Below are positions 8,811-17,476 of a stretch of DNA of 64,000 nt, one piece after another. The notes below the pieces were generated by a model. It ran no database searches and had not been told where the DNA came from. It saw only the letters and a program-made list of their open reading frames with translations. Origin of the DNA: an uncultured Prevotella sp. (GTDB lineage: Bacteria > Bacteroidota > Bacteroidia > Bacteroidales > Bacteroidaceae); contig CAJODK010000012.1 of assembly GCA_905233245.1 (NCBI GenBank), positions 1-64,000 on the forward strand, read 5' to 3'. Position 1 is the stretch's first letter. The number at the start of each line of letters is the position of its first letter. The position numbers and the translations under genes were made by a program.

Positions 8811-10178
8811 TTACACTCCCGTGTAGTTGCTAGGTGTTATCTCCATCAACTCTGCCTTCACAGCATCGCTGACATCGAGTGTCTTAATGAATTCGTGTAT
8901 AGTCTCTTCGTCCATGTGCTTATTGGTGCGGGTGAGCGCCTTGAGAGCCTCATAAGGATGAGGATAAGCCTCGCGACGAAGGATAGTTTGTATTGCTTCT
9001 GCCACCACTGCCCATGTATTGTCAAGGTCTCGCTGCAGTGCTTCCTCATTGAGGATGAGCTTGCGCAGGCCCTTGAGGGTTGACTGTATGGCTATGACGG
9101 AGTGACCGAGTGGCACACCGATATTGCGGAGCACGGTAGAGTCAGTGAGGTCACGCTGCAAGCGGCTTACTGGCAATTTCTGTGCCAGGAACTGCAGGAT
9201 GGCGTTTGCGATACCCAGATTACCCTCAGAATTCTCGTAGTCAATAGGGTTCACCTTGTGGGGCATAGCACTCGAACCAACCTCGCCAGCCTTAATCTTC
9301 TGCTTGAAGTACTCCATAGAGATGTACATCCAGAAGTCGCGGTCAAGGTCGATTATGATGGTATTGATGCGACGGATGGCGTCAAAGATAGAGCCAAGAT
9401 GGTCGTAGTTGGATATCTGGGTGGTATATTGCTCGCGCTCCAGACCGAGTTTCTCGCTGACAAACTTATTGCCGAAGGCCTTCCAGTCGTACTCTGGATA
9501 TGCCACCTTGTGAGCATTATAGTTACCTGTAGCACCACCAAACTTAGCGGTGAACTTGCAAGTCTTCAAGGATGCCAACTGTTCCTCCAGACGATATACG
9601 AATACCATAACTTCCTTGCCCAGACGGGTCGGAGAGGCTGGCTGACCATGAGTCTTGGCGAGCATAGGCACATCCTTCCACTCCTCAGCATAGTCCTTGA
9701 GTTGCTGGATGAGTTCTTCCACCTGTGGGATGAACACCTCATTCAGAGCATCCTTCACACTGAGTGGCACACTGGTATTGTTGATATCCTGCGATGTAAG
9801 ACCGAAATGGATGAATTCACGGCTCTGCTCAAAATAGCCTTCGCCAAGAGTTTCCTTCTCCATCTTATCCAACTGCTCCTTGATAAAATACTCCACAGCC
9901 TTCACGTCATGGTTGGTCACCTTCTCTATGTCCTTCACACGCTGTGCATCCTCCTCCGAGAAATTCTCGTAGATAGCACGCAGACTAGGGAATAGGGACT
10001 TGTCGAAGTCCTTCAACTGAGGAAGCGGGAGCTCACAGAGAGTGATAAAGTACTCTATCTCCACACGGACACGATACTTTATCAGAGCATATTCAGAGAA
10101 ATAATTTGCCAGAGACTCTGTCTTCCCACGGTATCTGCCATCAATAGGTGAAATGGCGGTCAATAAATCAAGATTCAT
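8811..10178 (-). CDS. purB: Adenylosuccinate lyase
   Basis: 455 aa from the ATG at 10178 (MNLDLLTAISPIDGRYRGKT); the longer frame starts inside the promoter. The enzyme acts twice in purine synthesis, splitting fumarate from SAICAR and from adenylosuccinate. The fumarase/aspartase-superfamily signature GSSAMPHKVNPIDYEN is present near residue 295, with the catalytic His region KTHGQPASPTRLGKE near 160. The E. coli-type length and start SPIDGRY are typical of this PurB clade. It is divergent from the histidine kinase gene and has its own promoter. Confidence 0.95.
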   Translation of the reverse strand: MNLDLLTAISPIDGRYRGKTESLANYFSEYALIKYRVRVEIEYFITLCELPLPQLKDFDKSLFPSLRAIYENFSEEDAQRVKDIEKVTNHDVKAVEYFIKEQLDKMEKETLGEGYFEQSREFIHFGLTSQDINNTSVPLSVKDALNEVFIPQVEELIQQLKDYAEEWKDVPMLAKTHGQPASPTRLGKEVMVFVYRLEEQLASLKTCKFTAKFGGATGNYNAHKVAYPEYDWKAFGNKFVSEKLGLEREQYTTQISNYDHLGSIFDAIRRINTIIIDLDRDFWMYISMEYFKQKIKAGEVGSSAMPHKVNPIDYENSEGNLGIANAILQFLAQKLPVSRLQRDLTDSTVLRNIGVPLGHSVIAIQSTLKGLRKLILNEEALQRDLDNTWAVVAEAIQTILRREAYPHPYEALKALTRTNKHMDEETIHEFIKTLDVSDAVKAELMEITPSNYTGV

Positions 10179-10223
10179 CGTTAAACTAAATACTTTTTTC
10201 TTCGTTATTCTGTAAATGATGTG

Positions 10224-10231
10224 CAAAGGTA
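10224..10231 (-). promoter_or_regulatory. -7 element of purB
   Basis: TACCTTTG on the minus strand, about 46 nt before the purB ATG. No clear TTTG lies at -33. Confidence 0.5.
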
Positions 10232-10285
10232 GTGATAAAAGTTTAAAAAAAGTACTCTTTTAGCATTTATTAAGAAAAAAGTTTG

Positions 10286-10293
10286 TACCTTTG
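10286..10293 (+). promoter_or_regulatory. -7 element of the histidine kinase gene (leaderless transcript likely)
   Basis: TACCTTTG ends only six bases before the ATG at 10300, so the expected start of transcription falls at or within a few bases of the start codon. No -33 TTTG is seen at the usual distance. Confidence 0.5.
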
Positions 10294-10299
10294 CACCCG

Positions 10300-11454
10300 A
10301 TGTATTGGACTGACAAAATACGTCAAGTGAAGATAGCGCTCGTAACGGCTGCTGTAGTGATAGCGGCTGCATCGCTGGTTTCCAGTCATTTCCTAGTGAA
10401 AGACCTGGAACAGGAGGAGCGCAACCGTATGGAGATTTGGGCAGAGGCGATGCACTCGCTAAATACCGCTACGGAGGATACAGACCTCAATCTGGTGCTC
10501 AAGGTATTGGAACAGAACAATACCATACCCGTCATAGTGACCGACGCTGAGGGCAAGGCACAGATGTTCCGCAATGTGGAGATAGAGGCTGAGGACAGCA
10601 TGGCGATTGCAACAGAGAAGGCTAAGGAGTTTGCTCGCATACACAACCCCATAAAAGTGCAGATAGGTCAAGGCAGACTGGAATTCCTGCAGGTATGCTA
10701 CGACGATTCTATACTTCTCACCCGACTGACCTACTACCCATACGTACAACTGGGCATCGTGCTCATCTTCGTAGTCATTGCAATCTTTGCACTGCTCACC
10801 TCGAAGAAGGCCGAACAGAACAAGGTGTGGGTGGGACTGTCCAAAGAGACGGCACACCAACTGGGCACTCCTATTTCAAGTCTCATGGCGTGGACGGAAA
10901 TACTGCGTGAGCAATACCCACAGGACGAACTCATCCCAGAAATGGACAAAGACGTGAAGCGCCTGCAACTCATCGCTGACCGTTTCTCCAAGATTGGTTC
11001 GGCACCAGAGCGCAAGAACGTTGACCTCATGGCACTGCTCGAGAGAGTGGTGGAATACATGGGGCGCAGAACATCCAACAAGGTCAGCATCACCACCAAT
11101 CTGGATAAGGACGGAGCCACCGTACTGGCCAATCCGCAGTTGTTGGAGTGGGTATTCGAGAACCTCTGCAAGAATGCCGTTGACGCTATGGGTGGCGAGG
11201 GCAGCATACACATCAAGACCCACACAACGGGAAGTCACATCATCATCGATGTGAGTGACACCGGCAAGGGCATCGAACATAAAAATATCAAAAACGTATT
11301 CCGACCTGGTTTTACCACCAAGAAACGCGGATGGGGACTGGGACTGTCACTCGCCAAGCGCATAATAGAGGAATACCACGAAGGAAAAATCTACGTCCTC
11401 AACTCCGAACTGGGCAAGGGCACTACATTCCGCATAGAACTATGTCAACAATAA
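10300..11454 (+). CDS. Orphan membrane sensor histidine kinase
   Basis: 384 aa from the ATG at 10300; a longer reading from TTG 10291 would run into the -7 box. TM1 spans about residues 8-27 (VKIALVTAAVVIAAASLVSS) and TM2 about 148-168 (LGIVLIFVVIAIFALLT), enclosing a sensor region of about 120 residues. The dimerisation helix carries the phospho-acceptor in KETAHQLGTPISSL. The ATPase domain shows NLCKNAVDAMGG (N box), DTGKGI (G1) and GWGLGLSLAKRI (G2). It should autophosphorylate in response to an unseen signal. No response regulator gene is adjacent, so the partner is unknown. Its end overlaps the radical SAM gene by 13 bases. Confidence 0.88.
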   Translation: MYWTDKIRQVKIALVTAAVVIAAASLVSSHFLVKDLEQEERNRMEIWAEAMHSLNTATEDTDLNLVLKVLEQNNTIPVIVTDAEGKAQMFRNVEIEAEDSMAIATEKAKEFARIHNPIKVQIGQGRLEFLQVCYDDSILLTRLTYYPYVQLGIVLIFVVIAIFALLTSKKAEQNKVWVGLSKETAHQLGTPISSLMAWTEILREQYPQDELIPEMDKDVKRLQLIADRFSKIGSAPERKNVDLMALLERVVEYMGRRTSNKVSITTNLDKDGATVLANPQLLEWVFENLCKNAVDAMGGEGSIHIKTHTTGSHIIIDVSDTGKGIEHKNIKNVFRPGFTTKKRGWGLGLSLAKRIIEEYHEGKIYVLNSELGKGTTFRIELCQQ

Positions 11455-12221
11455 TATATCCATCCCCCATATTCGGCCCCGTACACTCTCGCAGACTGGG
11501 CGTTTCGCTGGGCGTCAATCTCATGCCTGGCGACGGCAAGGTGTGCTCCTTTGACTGCATATACTGCGAATGCGGTTTCAACAGCGACTTCCGTCCCAAG
11601 CAGAAGCGACCCACCCGCGAGGAGGTCAAGGAGGCGCTGACACAAGTGCTCAAGCAGCGTCACGAGAATGGCGAACCACTTGACGTTATCACATTTGCCG
11701 GCAATGGCGAACCCACGGGACATCCAGATTTCGCTGGCATCATAGACGACACCATAAAGGTGCGCAACCAGTATTTCCCTGAGGCTAAGGTCTCAGTACT
11801 GAGCAATGCCACCTATATACAGAAAGAGGACATTCACGAGGCTCTGATGCGAGTGGACAACAACATACAGAAACTTGACACCATAGATCCCCTATATATA
11901 AATAAGGTGGACAGACCTCAACAGACTACCTACGATGTACGCAAGGTGGTAGAATATCTCAAAGCCTTTCGCGGTCACGTCATCATACAGACGATGTTTA
12001 TGCGAGGTGACTACAAGGGCGAAACGGTGGATAACACCAGCGAAGCCTACGTCGCCCCGTGGCTCAAGGCAGTAATGGAGATACAGCCTCAACAGGTGAT
12101 GATATACACTATCGACCGCGAGACACCAGCCCACGGTCTGCTGAAAGCCACACCCGAATGGCTCGATGCACTGAAAGAAAGGATTGAGTCGATCGGAATA
12201 AAATGCTCCGCTAGCTATTAA
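11442..12221 (+). CDS. Radical SAM protein
   Basis: 259 aa from the ATG at 11442 (MSTIIYPSPIFGPVHSRRLG), overlapping the kinase gene's end. The motif CSFDCIYCEC supplies the CxxxCxxC ligands for a 4Fe-4S cluster that cleaves S-adenosylmethionine, and FAGNGEPTGHPDF is the glycine-rich SAM contact. The pattern resembles the COG0731-type Fe-S oxidoreductases; the substrate is unknown. The overlap implies co-transcription with the kinase gene, though the two need not share a function. Confidence 0.8.
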   Translation: MSTIIYPSPIFGPVHSRRLGVSLGVNLMPGDGKVCSFDCIYCECGFNSDFRPKQKRPTREEVKEALTQVLKQRHENGEPLDVITFAGNGEPTGHPDFAGIIDDTIKVRNQYFPEAKVSVLSNATYIQKEDIHEALMRVDNNIQKLDTIDPLYINKVDRPQQTTYDVRKVVEYLKAFRGHVIIQTMFMRGDYKGETVDNTSEAYVAPWLKAVMEIQPQQVMIYTIDRETPAHGLLKATPEWLDALKERIESIGIKCSASY

Positions 12222-12232
12222 AAACAAAGGAT

Positions 12233-12373
12233 ATGAACAAAAAAACTCAAGCAGGAATCTTCGGAGTAATCCTTACCGCAGGACTGTCACTGATATGTGG
12301 TCTTGCGTATGCACTGAACGCAAAAATCAAGGGCATTGATTTTGATGATTACAAAGAAGAAGATAAATTCTGA
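12233..12373 (+). CDS. Small single-TM protein (46 aa) before murF
   Basis: Begins MNKKTQAGIFGVILTAGLSL and ends KIKGIDFDDYKEEDKF. The N-terminus is basic, one hydrophobic helix covers about residues 8-29, and the C-terminus is acidic, so an N-in membrane protein is likely. An AAAGGA-like stretch stands 5-10 nt before its ATG. Its stop overlaps the murF ATG by one base (TGATG), which suggests translational coupling. I do not recognise a family; a small envelope protein working with MurF is only a guess from position. Confidence 0.6.
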   Translation: MNKKTQAGIFGVILTAGLSLICGLAYALNAKIKGIDFDDYKEEDKF

Positions 12374-14844
12374 TGAAATACTCCATTGACCAGATAGCCA
12401 CACTAATCGGTGCTAGGCGAGTGGGCCAGAGTGAGGGGAGCATCTCTTTTCTCCTCACGGATAGCCGTTCGCTCTCCTTCCCTGAGGAGACACTATTCTT
12501 TGCTCTGCGCTCCGGACGCAATGACGGACACCGATACATCGAGGAGCTATACAATCGTGGCGTAAGAAACTTCGTAGTAGAAACACTCCCCTCTACGGGA
12601 GGGGGCTTGGGGGAGGCTAATTTTCTTATCGTCCCCAATACCCTCGCAGCCCTGCAAAGACTGGCAGAAAGGCACCGCGATGAATTCGACATACCTATCG
12701 TGGGCATCACGGGTAGCAACGGCAAAACTGTAGTCAAGGAGTGGCTCTACCAACTCCTCATGCCGTCGATGCATGTCACCCGTTCGCCTCGCAGCTACAA
12801 CTCCCAGATTGGCGTTCCGCTCTCAGTATGGATGCTGGGGGAAGAGAGTGAGGTGGGTATCTTCGAAGCTGGCATAAGCGAGCCTGGAGAGATGCGTCGC
12901 CTCACCGATATCATACAACCAACCATCGGCATCTTCACCTCACTGGGTCAGGCTCATCAGGAGAATTTTCACTCTCTGGAAGACAAGTGCCGTGAGAAGT
13001 TCCGTCTCTTTGATGGTTGCAAGACTCTCATCTACCCCGCTGACAATGATATCGTATTCCGAGTGCTGAGAGATAGCAAGTTCGGTGGCAAGCACCTCGG
13101 TTGGTCTCTCACCGATTCTCATGCCGCCTTCTTTGTCAAGGGCATAGAGAAAGGCGATGACAGCACTCGCATCTCATACTCCTTCCAAGGAACAGAGGGA
13201 GAATATGTCATACCATACATCAGCGAGGCGTCTGTCGAGAATTCCATCACCTGCGCAGTAGCAGCACTGCATCTGGGACTCTCTCCTGAGGTGCTCTCTG
13301 ACCGCATGTCCCACCTCGAACCCGTAGCGATGCGCCTGGAGGTAAAGAACGGCCGCAACGGTTGTACGCTCATCAACGACTCCTACAACTCAGACCTCGC
13401 CAGCCTCGACATCGCCCTCGACTTCATGCACCGCCGCCCTGACCATAAGGGTAGCCGCCACACTCTCATTCTCAGCGACATTGAACAGAGTGGTCTCTCT
13501 GCCAAGGAACTGTATCGACAGGTATCCGACCTCGTGGTGAGTCGTGGCATCAACAAATTTATAGGCATCGGTGAGGCTCTCAAAGAGAATGCCAACCTCA
13601 TAAAAATAGACAATAGCAGTTTCTACAGCGACACAGCATCATTCCTTGACAGCAGCGACTTTTCCTCTCTGCACGACGAGATAATACTCATCAAGGGAGC
13701 ACGACGATTCTCATTTGACACCATAACCGAACAACTCGTGGAGAAAGTTCACGAGACTATCCTTGAGGTCAATCTCTCTGCCGTTGTGGCCAATCTCAAC
13801 TGGTATCGCAGCCAGATGCAACCAGGCACCAAACTGGTCTGCATGATTAAAGCCGACGGCTACGGTGCCGGTGCGGTGGAGATAGCCAAGACGCTGCAAG
13901 ACCATCGTGTGGATTATCTCGCTGTGGCCGTTGCCGATGAGGGCGTGGCACTGCGCAAAGCAGGCATCACCGCCAATATCATGATTATGAATCCCGAGAT
14001 GACGGCATTCAAGACTATGTTTGATTACGACCTCGAACCAGAGGTGTATTCCTTCCGTCTGCTTGACGCACTGCGTCATGCCGCTCGCAAGGAGGGCATC
14101 ACAGGATGGCCCATACACATAAAACTCGATACTGGCATGCACCGTCTTGGGTTCCATCCCATAGACGACATGCCTCGCTTGGTGGAGTATCTGAAGGAGC
14201 AGAATGCCCTCACACCACGCTCCGTATTCTCTCACTTCGTGGGTAGCGACGATGATGGCTTCGATGACTTCTCTGCCCAGCAGTTTGCACTATATCAGCA
14301 GGGGGCAGACGCACTGCAGGAAGCCTTCTCTCACCACATCCTGCGCCACATGTGTAATAGCGCCGGCATAGAGCATTTCCCAGAGCGTCAGATGGATATG
14401 TGCCGTCTGGGGCTTGGTCTCTATGGCATCAACCCTCGTACCAATCAGATAATAAACAATGTCTCAGCCCTCAAGACCACCATCCTCCAACTACGTCATG
14501 TCAAGGCTGGTGAGAGCATTGGCTATTCGCGCAAGACCATCCTCGACCGCGACAGCCTCATCGCTGCCATTCCTATAGGTTATGCCGATGGCCTCAACCG
14601 TCATCTGGGCAACCGCAACGGCTACTGTATGGTCAATGGTCAGAAGGCAGAATACGTGGGAAATATCTGCATGGATGTCTGCATGATTGATGTCACTGGC
14701 ATCGACTGTCAGGAGGGAGACTGGGTAGAGATTTTTGGCAACTCCCTTCCTGTCACCGTTCTCTCCGACCGCCTCGAGACTATCCCCTATGAGGTGCTTA
14801 CAGGCATCAGCAATCGTGTCAAACGCATCTATTTCGAAGAATAG
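12373..14844 (+). CDS. murF-alr: Bifunctional UDP-MurNAc-tripeptide:D-Ala-D-Ala ligase / alanine racemase
   Basis: 823 aa, a fusion common in Bacteroidota. The N-terminal half (about 1-455) is MurF, which adds D-Ala-D-Ala to the UDP-MurNAc-tripeptide: P-loop GITGSNGKT at 111-119, then EAGISEPGEM and the C-terminal domain NDSYNSD. The C-terminal half (about 460-823) is alanine racemase: the PLP lysine is K493 in MIKADGYGAGA, followed by HIKLDTGMHRLGF and GYSRKT. One polypeptide thus makes and uses D-alanine for peptidoglycan. Residues 71-82 (TLPSTGGGLGEA) come from a GC-rich palindromic repeat inserted in frame in a loop before the P-loop. Confidence 0.94.
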   Translation: MKYSIDQIATLIGARRVGQSEGSISFLLTDSRSLSFPEETLFFALRSGRNDGHRYIEELYNRGVRNFVVETLPSTGGGLGEANFLIVPNTLAALQRLAERHRDEFDIPIVGITGSNGKTVVKEWLYQLLMPSMHVTRSPRSYNSQIGVPLSVWMLGEESEVGIFEAGISEPGEMRRLTDIIQPTIGIFTSLGQAHQENFHSLEDKCREKFRLFDGCKTLIYPADNDIVFRVLRDSKFGGKHLGWSLTDSHAAFFVKGIEKGDDSTRISYSFQGTEGEYVIPYISEASVENSITCAVAALHLGLSPEVLSDRMSHLEPVAMRLEVKNGRNGCTLINDSYNSDLASLDIALDFMHRRPDHKGSRHTLILSDIEQSGLSAKELYRQVSDLVVSRGINKFIGIGEALKENANLIKIDNSSFYSDTASFLDSSDFSSLHDEIILIKGARRFSFDTITEQLVEKVHETILEVNLSAVVANLNWYRSQMQPGTKLVCMIKADGYGAGAVEIAKTLQDHRVDYLAVAVADEGVALRKAGITANIMIMNPEMTAFKTMFDYDLEPEVYSFRLLDALRHAARKEGITGWPIHIKLDTGMHRLGFHPIDDMPRLVEYLKEQNALTPRSVFSHFVGSDDDGFDDFSAQQFALYQQGADALQEAFSHHILRHMCNSAGIEHFPERQMDMCRLGLGLYGINPRTNQIINNVSALKTTILQLRHVKAGESIGYSRKTILDRDSLIAAIPIGYADGLNRHLGNRNGYCMVNGQKAEYVGNICMDVCMIDVTGIDCQEGDWVEIFGNSLPVTVLSDRLETIPYEVLTGISNRVKRIYFEE
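12583..12618. repeat. GC-rich palindromic element, in frame inside murF-alr
   Basis: CTCCCCT, a short loop, AGGG-rich arm, then the third arm TTGGGGGAGG. It encodes TLPSTGGGLGEA in a surface loop of the MurF half. Confidence 0.75.
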
Positions 14845-14914
14845 TAGAAGTTAAAAATATTTAAAACTCCAAAGAACTTTCAACCTTCAACTTTAAACTT
14901 TCAACTAAAATTAG

Positions 14915-14922
14915 TACCTTTG
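14915..14922 (+). promoter_or_regulatory. -7 element of rpsO within a shared upstream sequence
   Basis: TACCTTTG within TTAGTACCTTTGCACC. The 30 bases ending here recur almost unchanged before rpmH (32865-32895), and a close version precedes tRNA-Phe on the other strand. Confidence 0.7.
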
Positions 14923-14928
14923 CACCCG

Positions 14929-15058
14929 CTTTTCTAAAGAAAGCCGCATTCTGGAGAGGTCTCCTACGCCGTAAGTGGCTGGGCTGGCGAGGCGTCCGAA
15001 GGATGTGATGAGCAATAACAATTATTACTCACTATCAGCCACAAGAAACGTAAAAACT
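14929..15058 (+). promoter_or_regulatory. Structured rpsO leader (candidate S15 autoregulatory region)
   Basis: The 130-nt leader contains a hairpin GGAGA/TCTCC (14953-14964), a larger stem ACGCC/GGCGT (14966-14995) and a long stem-loop before the start codon pairing GAG, AATAA with TTATT, CTC (15010-15030). S15 represses its own mRNA through 5' structures in several bacteria; here this is inference from structure and position only. Confidence 0.4.
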
Positions 15059-15328
15059 ATGTATCTCGACAACGAAAAGAAGACTGAGATTTTCGGACAG
15101 TATGGTAAGTCAGCAACTGACACTGGTTCTGCAGAAAGCCAGATTGCACTCTTCTCTTACCGCATCAAGCACCTCACTGAGCACCTGAAGAAGAACCACA
15201 AGGACTATCGCACAGCACGCTCTCTGACACAGCTCGTAGGTAAGCGCCGTGCACTGCTCGACTACCTCTACGATCGCGATATCAATCGCTATCGTGCTAT
15301 CGTCAAGGCTCTCGGTCTGCGTAAGTAA
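15059..15328 (+). CDS. rpsO: 30S ribosomal protein S15
   Basis: 89 aa from the ATG at 15059 (MYLDNEKKTEIFGQYGKSAT), the standard length. S15 binds the central domain of 16S rRNA and helps form the subunit bridge. The family pattern DTGSAESQIALFSYRIKHLT, LVGKRRALLDYL and YRAIVKALGLRK is complete. A longer open frame from 14975 is not needed and would translate the structured leader. Monocistronic, between its own promoter and the hairpin at 15368. Confidence 0.97.
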   Translation: MYLDNEKKTEIFGQYGKSATDTGSAESQIALFSYRIKHLTEHLKKNHKDYRTARSLTQLVGKRRALLDYLYDRDINRYRAIVKALGLRK

Positions 15329-15367
15329 GAAGCCTACTCTATCCCCTCTGAGGGAAGGTACACAAAT

Positions 15368-15402
15368 ATCCCACGAAGGTATCCACCTAGTGGGATTTTT
15401 TT
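15368..15402 (+). terminator. Rho-independent terminator of rpsO
   Basis: ATCCCAC (15368-15374) pairs with GTGGGAT (15390-15396), followed by seven T. Confidence 0.85.
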
Positions 15403-15425
15403 AGCCACCACATCAAGCTATCACT

Positions 15426-16064
15426 TTGCTCACAGACAGCTACATACTACTGGGACTACTTACATCCATCGTCCTTACCTTCGTATTGTGCATGAAAGCC
15501 ATGCCTCTCATTAGGTATCAGATTGGCAATATGTTCATCATACCTAACGAGAACTCCTCGCTGGTCAAGGACGTTTCCAAGGCCAAACCTTACACCACAG
15601 CGCTGATGTACATAGGCTCTCTGGCAGCATCTCTGCTCATCAGCCTCCAACAGGAGCGCAGCGGCAGCGAACTCTACATTGCCATCGGCCTCTATGTCCT
15701 GCCCTTCATCATCTTCTGCATCACCAGGATGCTGATGCTCAGGATGATGGGAGCGATATTCTTCAGCACTGACAAGACCAGACTGGCAGACATGGAGCGT
15801 CGCTTCTACATGGCTATGCAGGCAGTCATTATGATTATGCTCGCGGTAGCATGTGTGATGTACAGCATGAGCGTCACAAAAGCCATACTAATAGCCCTCT
15901 GCGCACTCATATTCACAGAAATTGTAGCTTTCTGCAAAGAGATAGGTATCTTTTTCAAGAAAAATGTCGTTTTTTCACACTTTTTTTTGTACCTTTGCAC
16001 CCTTGAAGCGATACCCCTCGCTCTGCTCATAGGTATGATGGCATTTCTAACTAACACGCTATAG
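15426..16064 (+). CDS. DUF4271 family multi-pass membrane protein
   Basis: 212 aa starting at TTG 15426; no ATG stands before the first TM helix, and a stop closes the frame 22 bases upstream. Hydrophobic segments lie at about residues 5-25, 57-72, 82-100, 125-145, 150-167 and 187-209. The length, TM pattern and position directly before hemD fit the DUF4271 proteins that accompany hemD across Bacteroidota. Function unknown. The downstream hemD promoter lies inside its coding sequence. Confidence 0.7.
   Translation: MLTDSYILLGLLTSIVLTFVLCMKAMPLIRYQIGNMFIIPNENSSLVKDVSKAKPYTTALMYIGSLAASLLISLQQERSGSELYIAIGLYVLPFIIFCITRMLMLRMMGAIFFSTDKTRLADMERRFYMAMQAVIMIMLAVACVMYSMSVTKAILIALCALIFTEIVAFCKEIGIFFKKNVVFSHFFLYLCTLEAIPLALLIGMMAFLTNTL
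15990..15997 (+). promoter_or_regulatory. Internal -7 element likely driving hemD-rnpA-yidD
   Basis: TACCTTTG in the context TTTGTACCTTTGCACCC, 88 bases before the hemD ATG and within the DUF4271 gene. It is identical in form to the promoters of rpsO and rpmH. Confidence 0.5.
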
Positions 16065-16084
16065 ATTAATATTTAGGATAAACG

Positions 16085-16834
16085 ATGGTAAAAAAGATTC
16101 TGGTTTCGCAGCCAAAACCCACAAGCGACAACTCGCCATATTACGAGATAGCTCGTCAGTTTGATGTAGAACTCGTCTTCCGTCCTTTCATCAAGGTCGA
16201 AGGCCTTACATCGCAGGAATTCCGTTATCAGAAGGTCAATTTCGCCAATTACACGGCTATCGTATTCACCTCTCGTCATGCCATTGACCATTTCTTCCAG
16301 ATGGCCAAGGAAATGCGCGTCACCATGCCAGAGACCACCAAGTACTTCTGTGTTACAGAGACCATAGCACTCTACATACAGAAATACACACAGTATCGCA
16401 AGCGTAAGGTATTCTTCGGTGAGACAGGCAAGATAGATGACCTCATCCCTATGATGGTAAAGCACAAGAACGAGAAATACCTCGTACCTATGAGCAGCGT
16501 GGCCAATGACAGCATCACCCGCCTCCTCGACTCCAAGGGACTCAACCACAAAGAGTGCGTGCTCTATCGCACCGTGAGCAATGACTTCAGCGAAGAGGAG
16601 AAGAAGAATTTCGACTACGACATGGCACTGTTCTTCTCACCTACAGGCATCAAGACCCTCGTGGATAATTTCCCCAACGTACATGAAAGTCAACTCCACA
16701 TCGGAACCTTTGGCCCCACTACCGCCAAGACAGCACGCGATGCAGGACTTGACATCAGCCTTGAGGCACCCACAGAGCGCTACCCTTCCATGACGGGAGC
16801 CCTGCGCCATTTCCTGCAGGAACAAGAAGACTAA
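16085..16834 (+). CDS. hemD: Uroporphyrinogen-III synthase
   Basis: 249 aa with the two-lobed HemD pattern: KKILVSQPKPTSDNSPYYEI, TAIVFTSRHAIDHFF, then FFSPTGIKTLVDNFP and IGTFGPTTAKTARDAGLDI. The enzyme cyclises hydroxymethylbilane with inversion of ring D in tetrapyrrole synthesis. The family is divergent, but these blocks and the DUF4271 neighbour support the call. It is followed after two bases by the open frame of rnpA, so the genes form one transcript. Confidence 0.85.
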   Translation: MVKKILVSQPKPTSDNSPYYEIARQFDVELVFRPFIKVEGLTSQEFRYQKVNFANYTAIVFTSRHAIDHFFQMAKEMRVTMPETTKYFCVTETIALYIQKYTQYRKRKVFFGETGKIDDLIPMMVKHKNEKYLVPMSSVANDSITRLLDSKGLNHKECVLYRTVSNDFSEEEKKNFDYDMALFFSPTGIKTLVDNFPNVHESQLHIGTFGPTTAKTARDAGLDISLEAPTERYPSMTGALRHFLQEQED

Positions 16835-16836
16835 CT

Positions 16837-17244
16837 TTGAACTTTGAACTTTTGAACTTTGAACTGAGAAAGTCGGAGCGTCTCCACAGCCATACCCTAA
16901 TCGATAGGCTGTTTGAGCCTGGCAGAGGGAGCAAGAGCCTGACGGCATTTCCCCTGCGAGTGGTCTTTCGCATCATAGAACAGGCTGAACAGACTGAGAC
17001 AAATGCCAGCATCCTCATCTCAGTACCCAAGCGACAATTCAAGCACGCCGTAGACCGCAACCGCGTCAAGCGTCAGGTACGCGAAGCCTATCGCACCAAT
17101 AAGGAACTCATCCGACTGCCCGAGGGTAAGGCACTCACCATCGCCTTCATCTGGCTCGACAGTCAGCACCATCCCACGAGCATCGTGACCGCCAAGGTCA
17201 AGAACCTTATGCAAAGAATCACAGAGCAATGCGCAACATACTAA
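16837..17244 (+). CDS. rnpA: Ribonuclease P protein component
   Basis: Up to 135 aa, with the family core [31 protein letters not shown] and the signature [13 protein letters not shown]. The protein assists the RNase P RNA in cutting the 5' leader of pre-tRNAs. No ATG precedes the core: the codons before it (TTGAACTTTGAACTT, repeated) belong to a spacer-like repeat, so initiation must use TTG at 16837 or 16852. It overlaps yidD by 16 bases, the usual rnpA-yidD order. Confidence 0.88.
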   Translation: MNFELLNFELRKSERLHSHTLIDRLFEPGRGSKSLTAFPLRVVFRIIEQAEQTETNASILISVPKRQFKHAVDRNRVKRQVREAYRTNKELIRLPEGKALTIAFIWLDSQHHPTSIVTAKVKNLMQRITEQCATY

Positions 17245-17450
17245 CCGCCATACTGCTCCTGCCAATAGCGTTCTACCAGACGTGCATCAGCCCCTTCACC
17301 CCTGCCTCATGTCGCTTCACCCCGACCTGCTCGCAGTACGCTAAGGAAGCCATCATCAAGCACGGTCCCTTCCGAGGACTCTGGCTCGCAATAAAACGAA
17401 TATTAAAATGTCATCCCTGGGGAGGTTCAGGCTACGACCCCGTCCCCTAA
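17229..17450 (+). CDS. yidD: Membrane protein insertion efficiency factor YidD
   Basis: 73 aa. The family pattern is complete: [47 protein letters not shown] and the end DPVP. The three conserved cysteines are present. It is an inner-membrane-associated helper of YidC-dependent insertion. Its start overlaps the end of rnpA by 16 bases. Confidence 0.93.
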   Translation: MRNILTAILLLPIAFYQTCISPFTPASCRFTPTCSQYAKEAIIKHGPFRGLWLAIKRILKCHPWGGSGYDPVP

Positions 17451-17476
17451 ACGACTAAACGACCAAACGACCAAAT

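Noticed and set aside
9102..9995. 297-codon open frame opposite purB
   Set aside because: Antisense to purB in a frame that mirrors its codon use; no family features.
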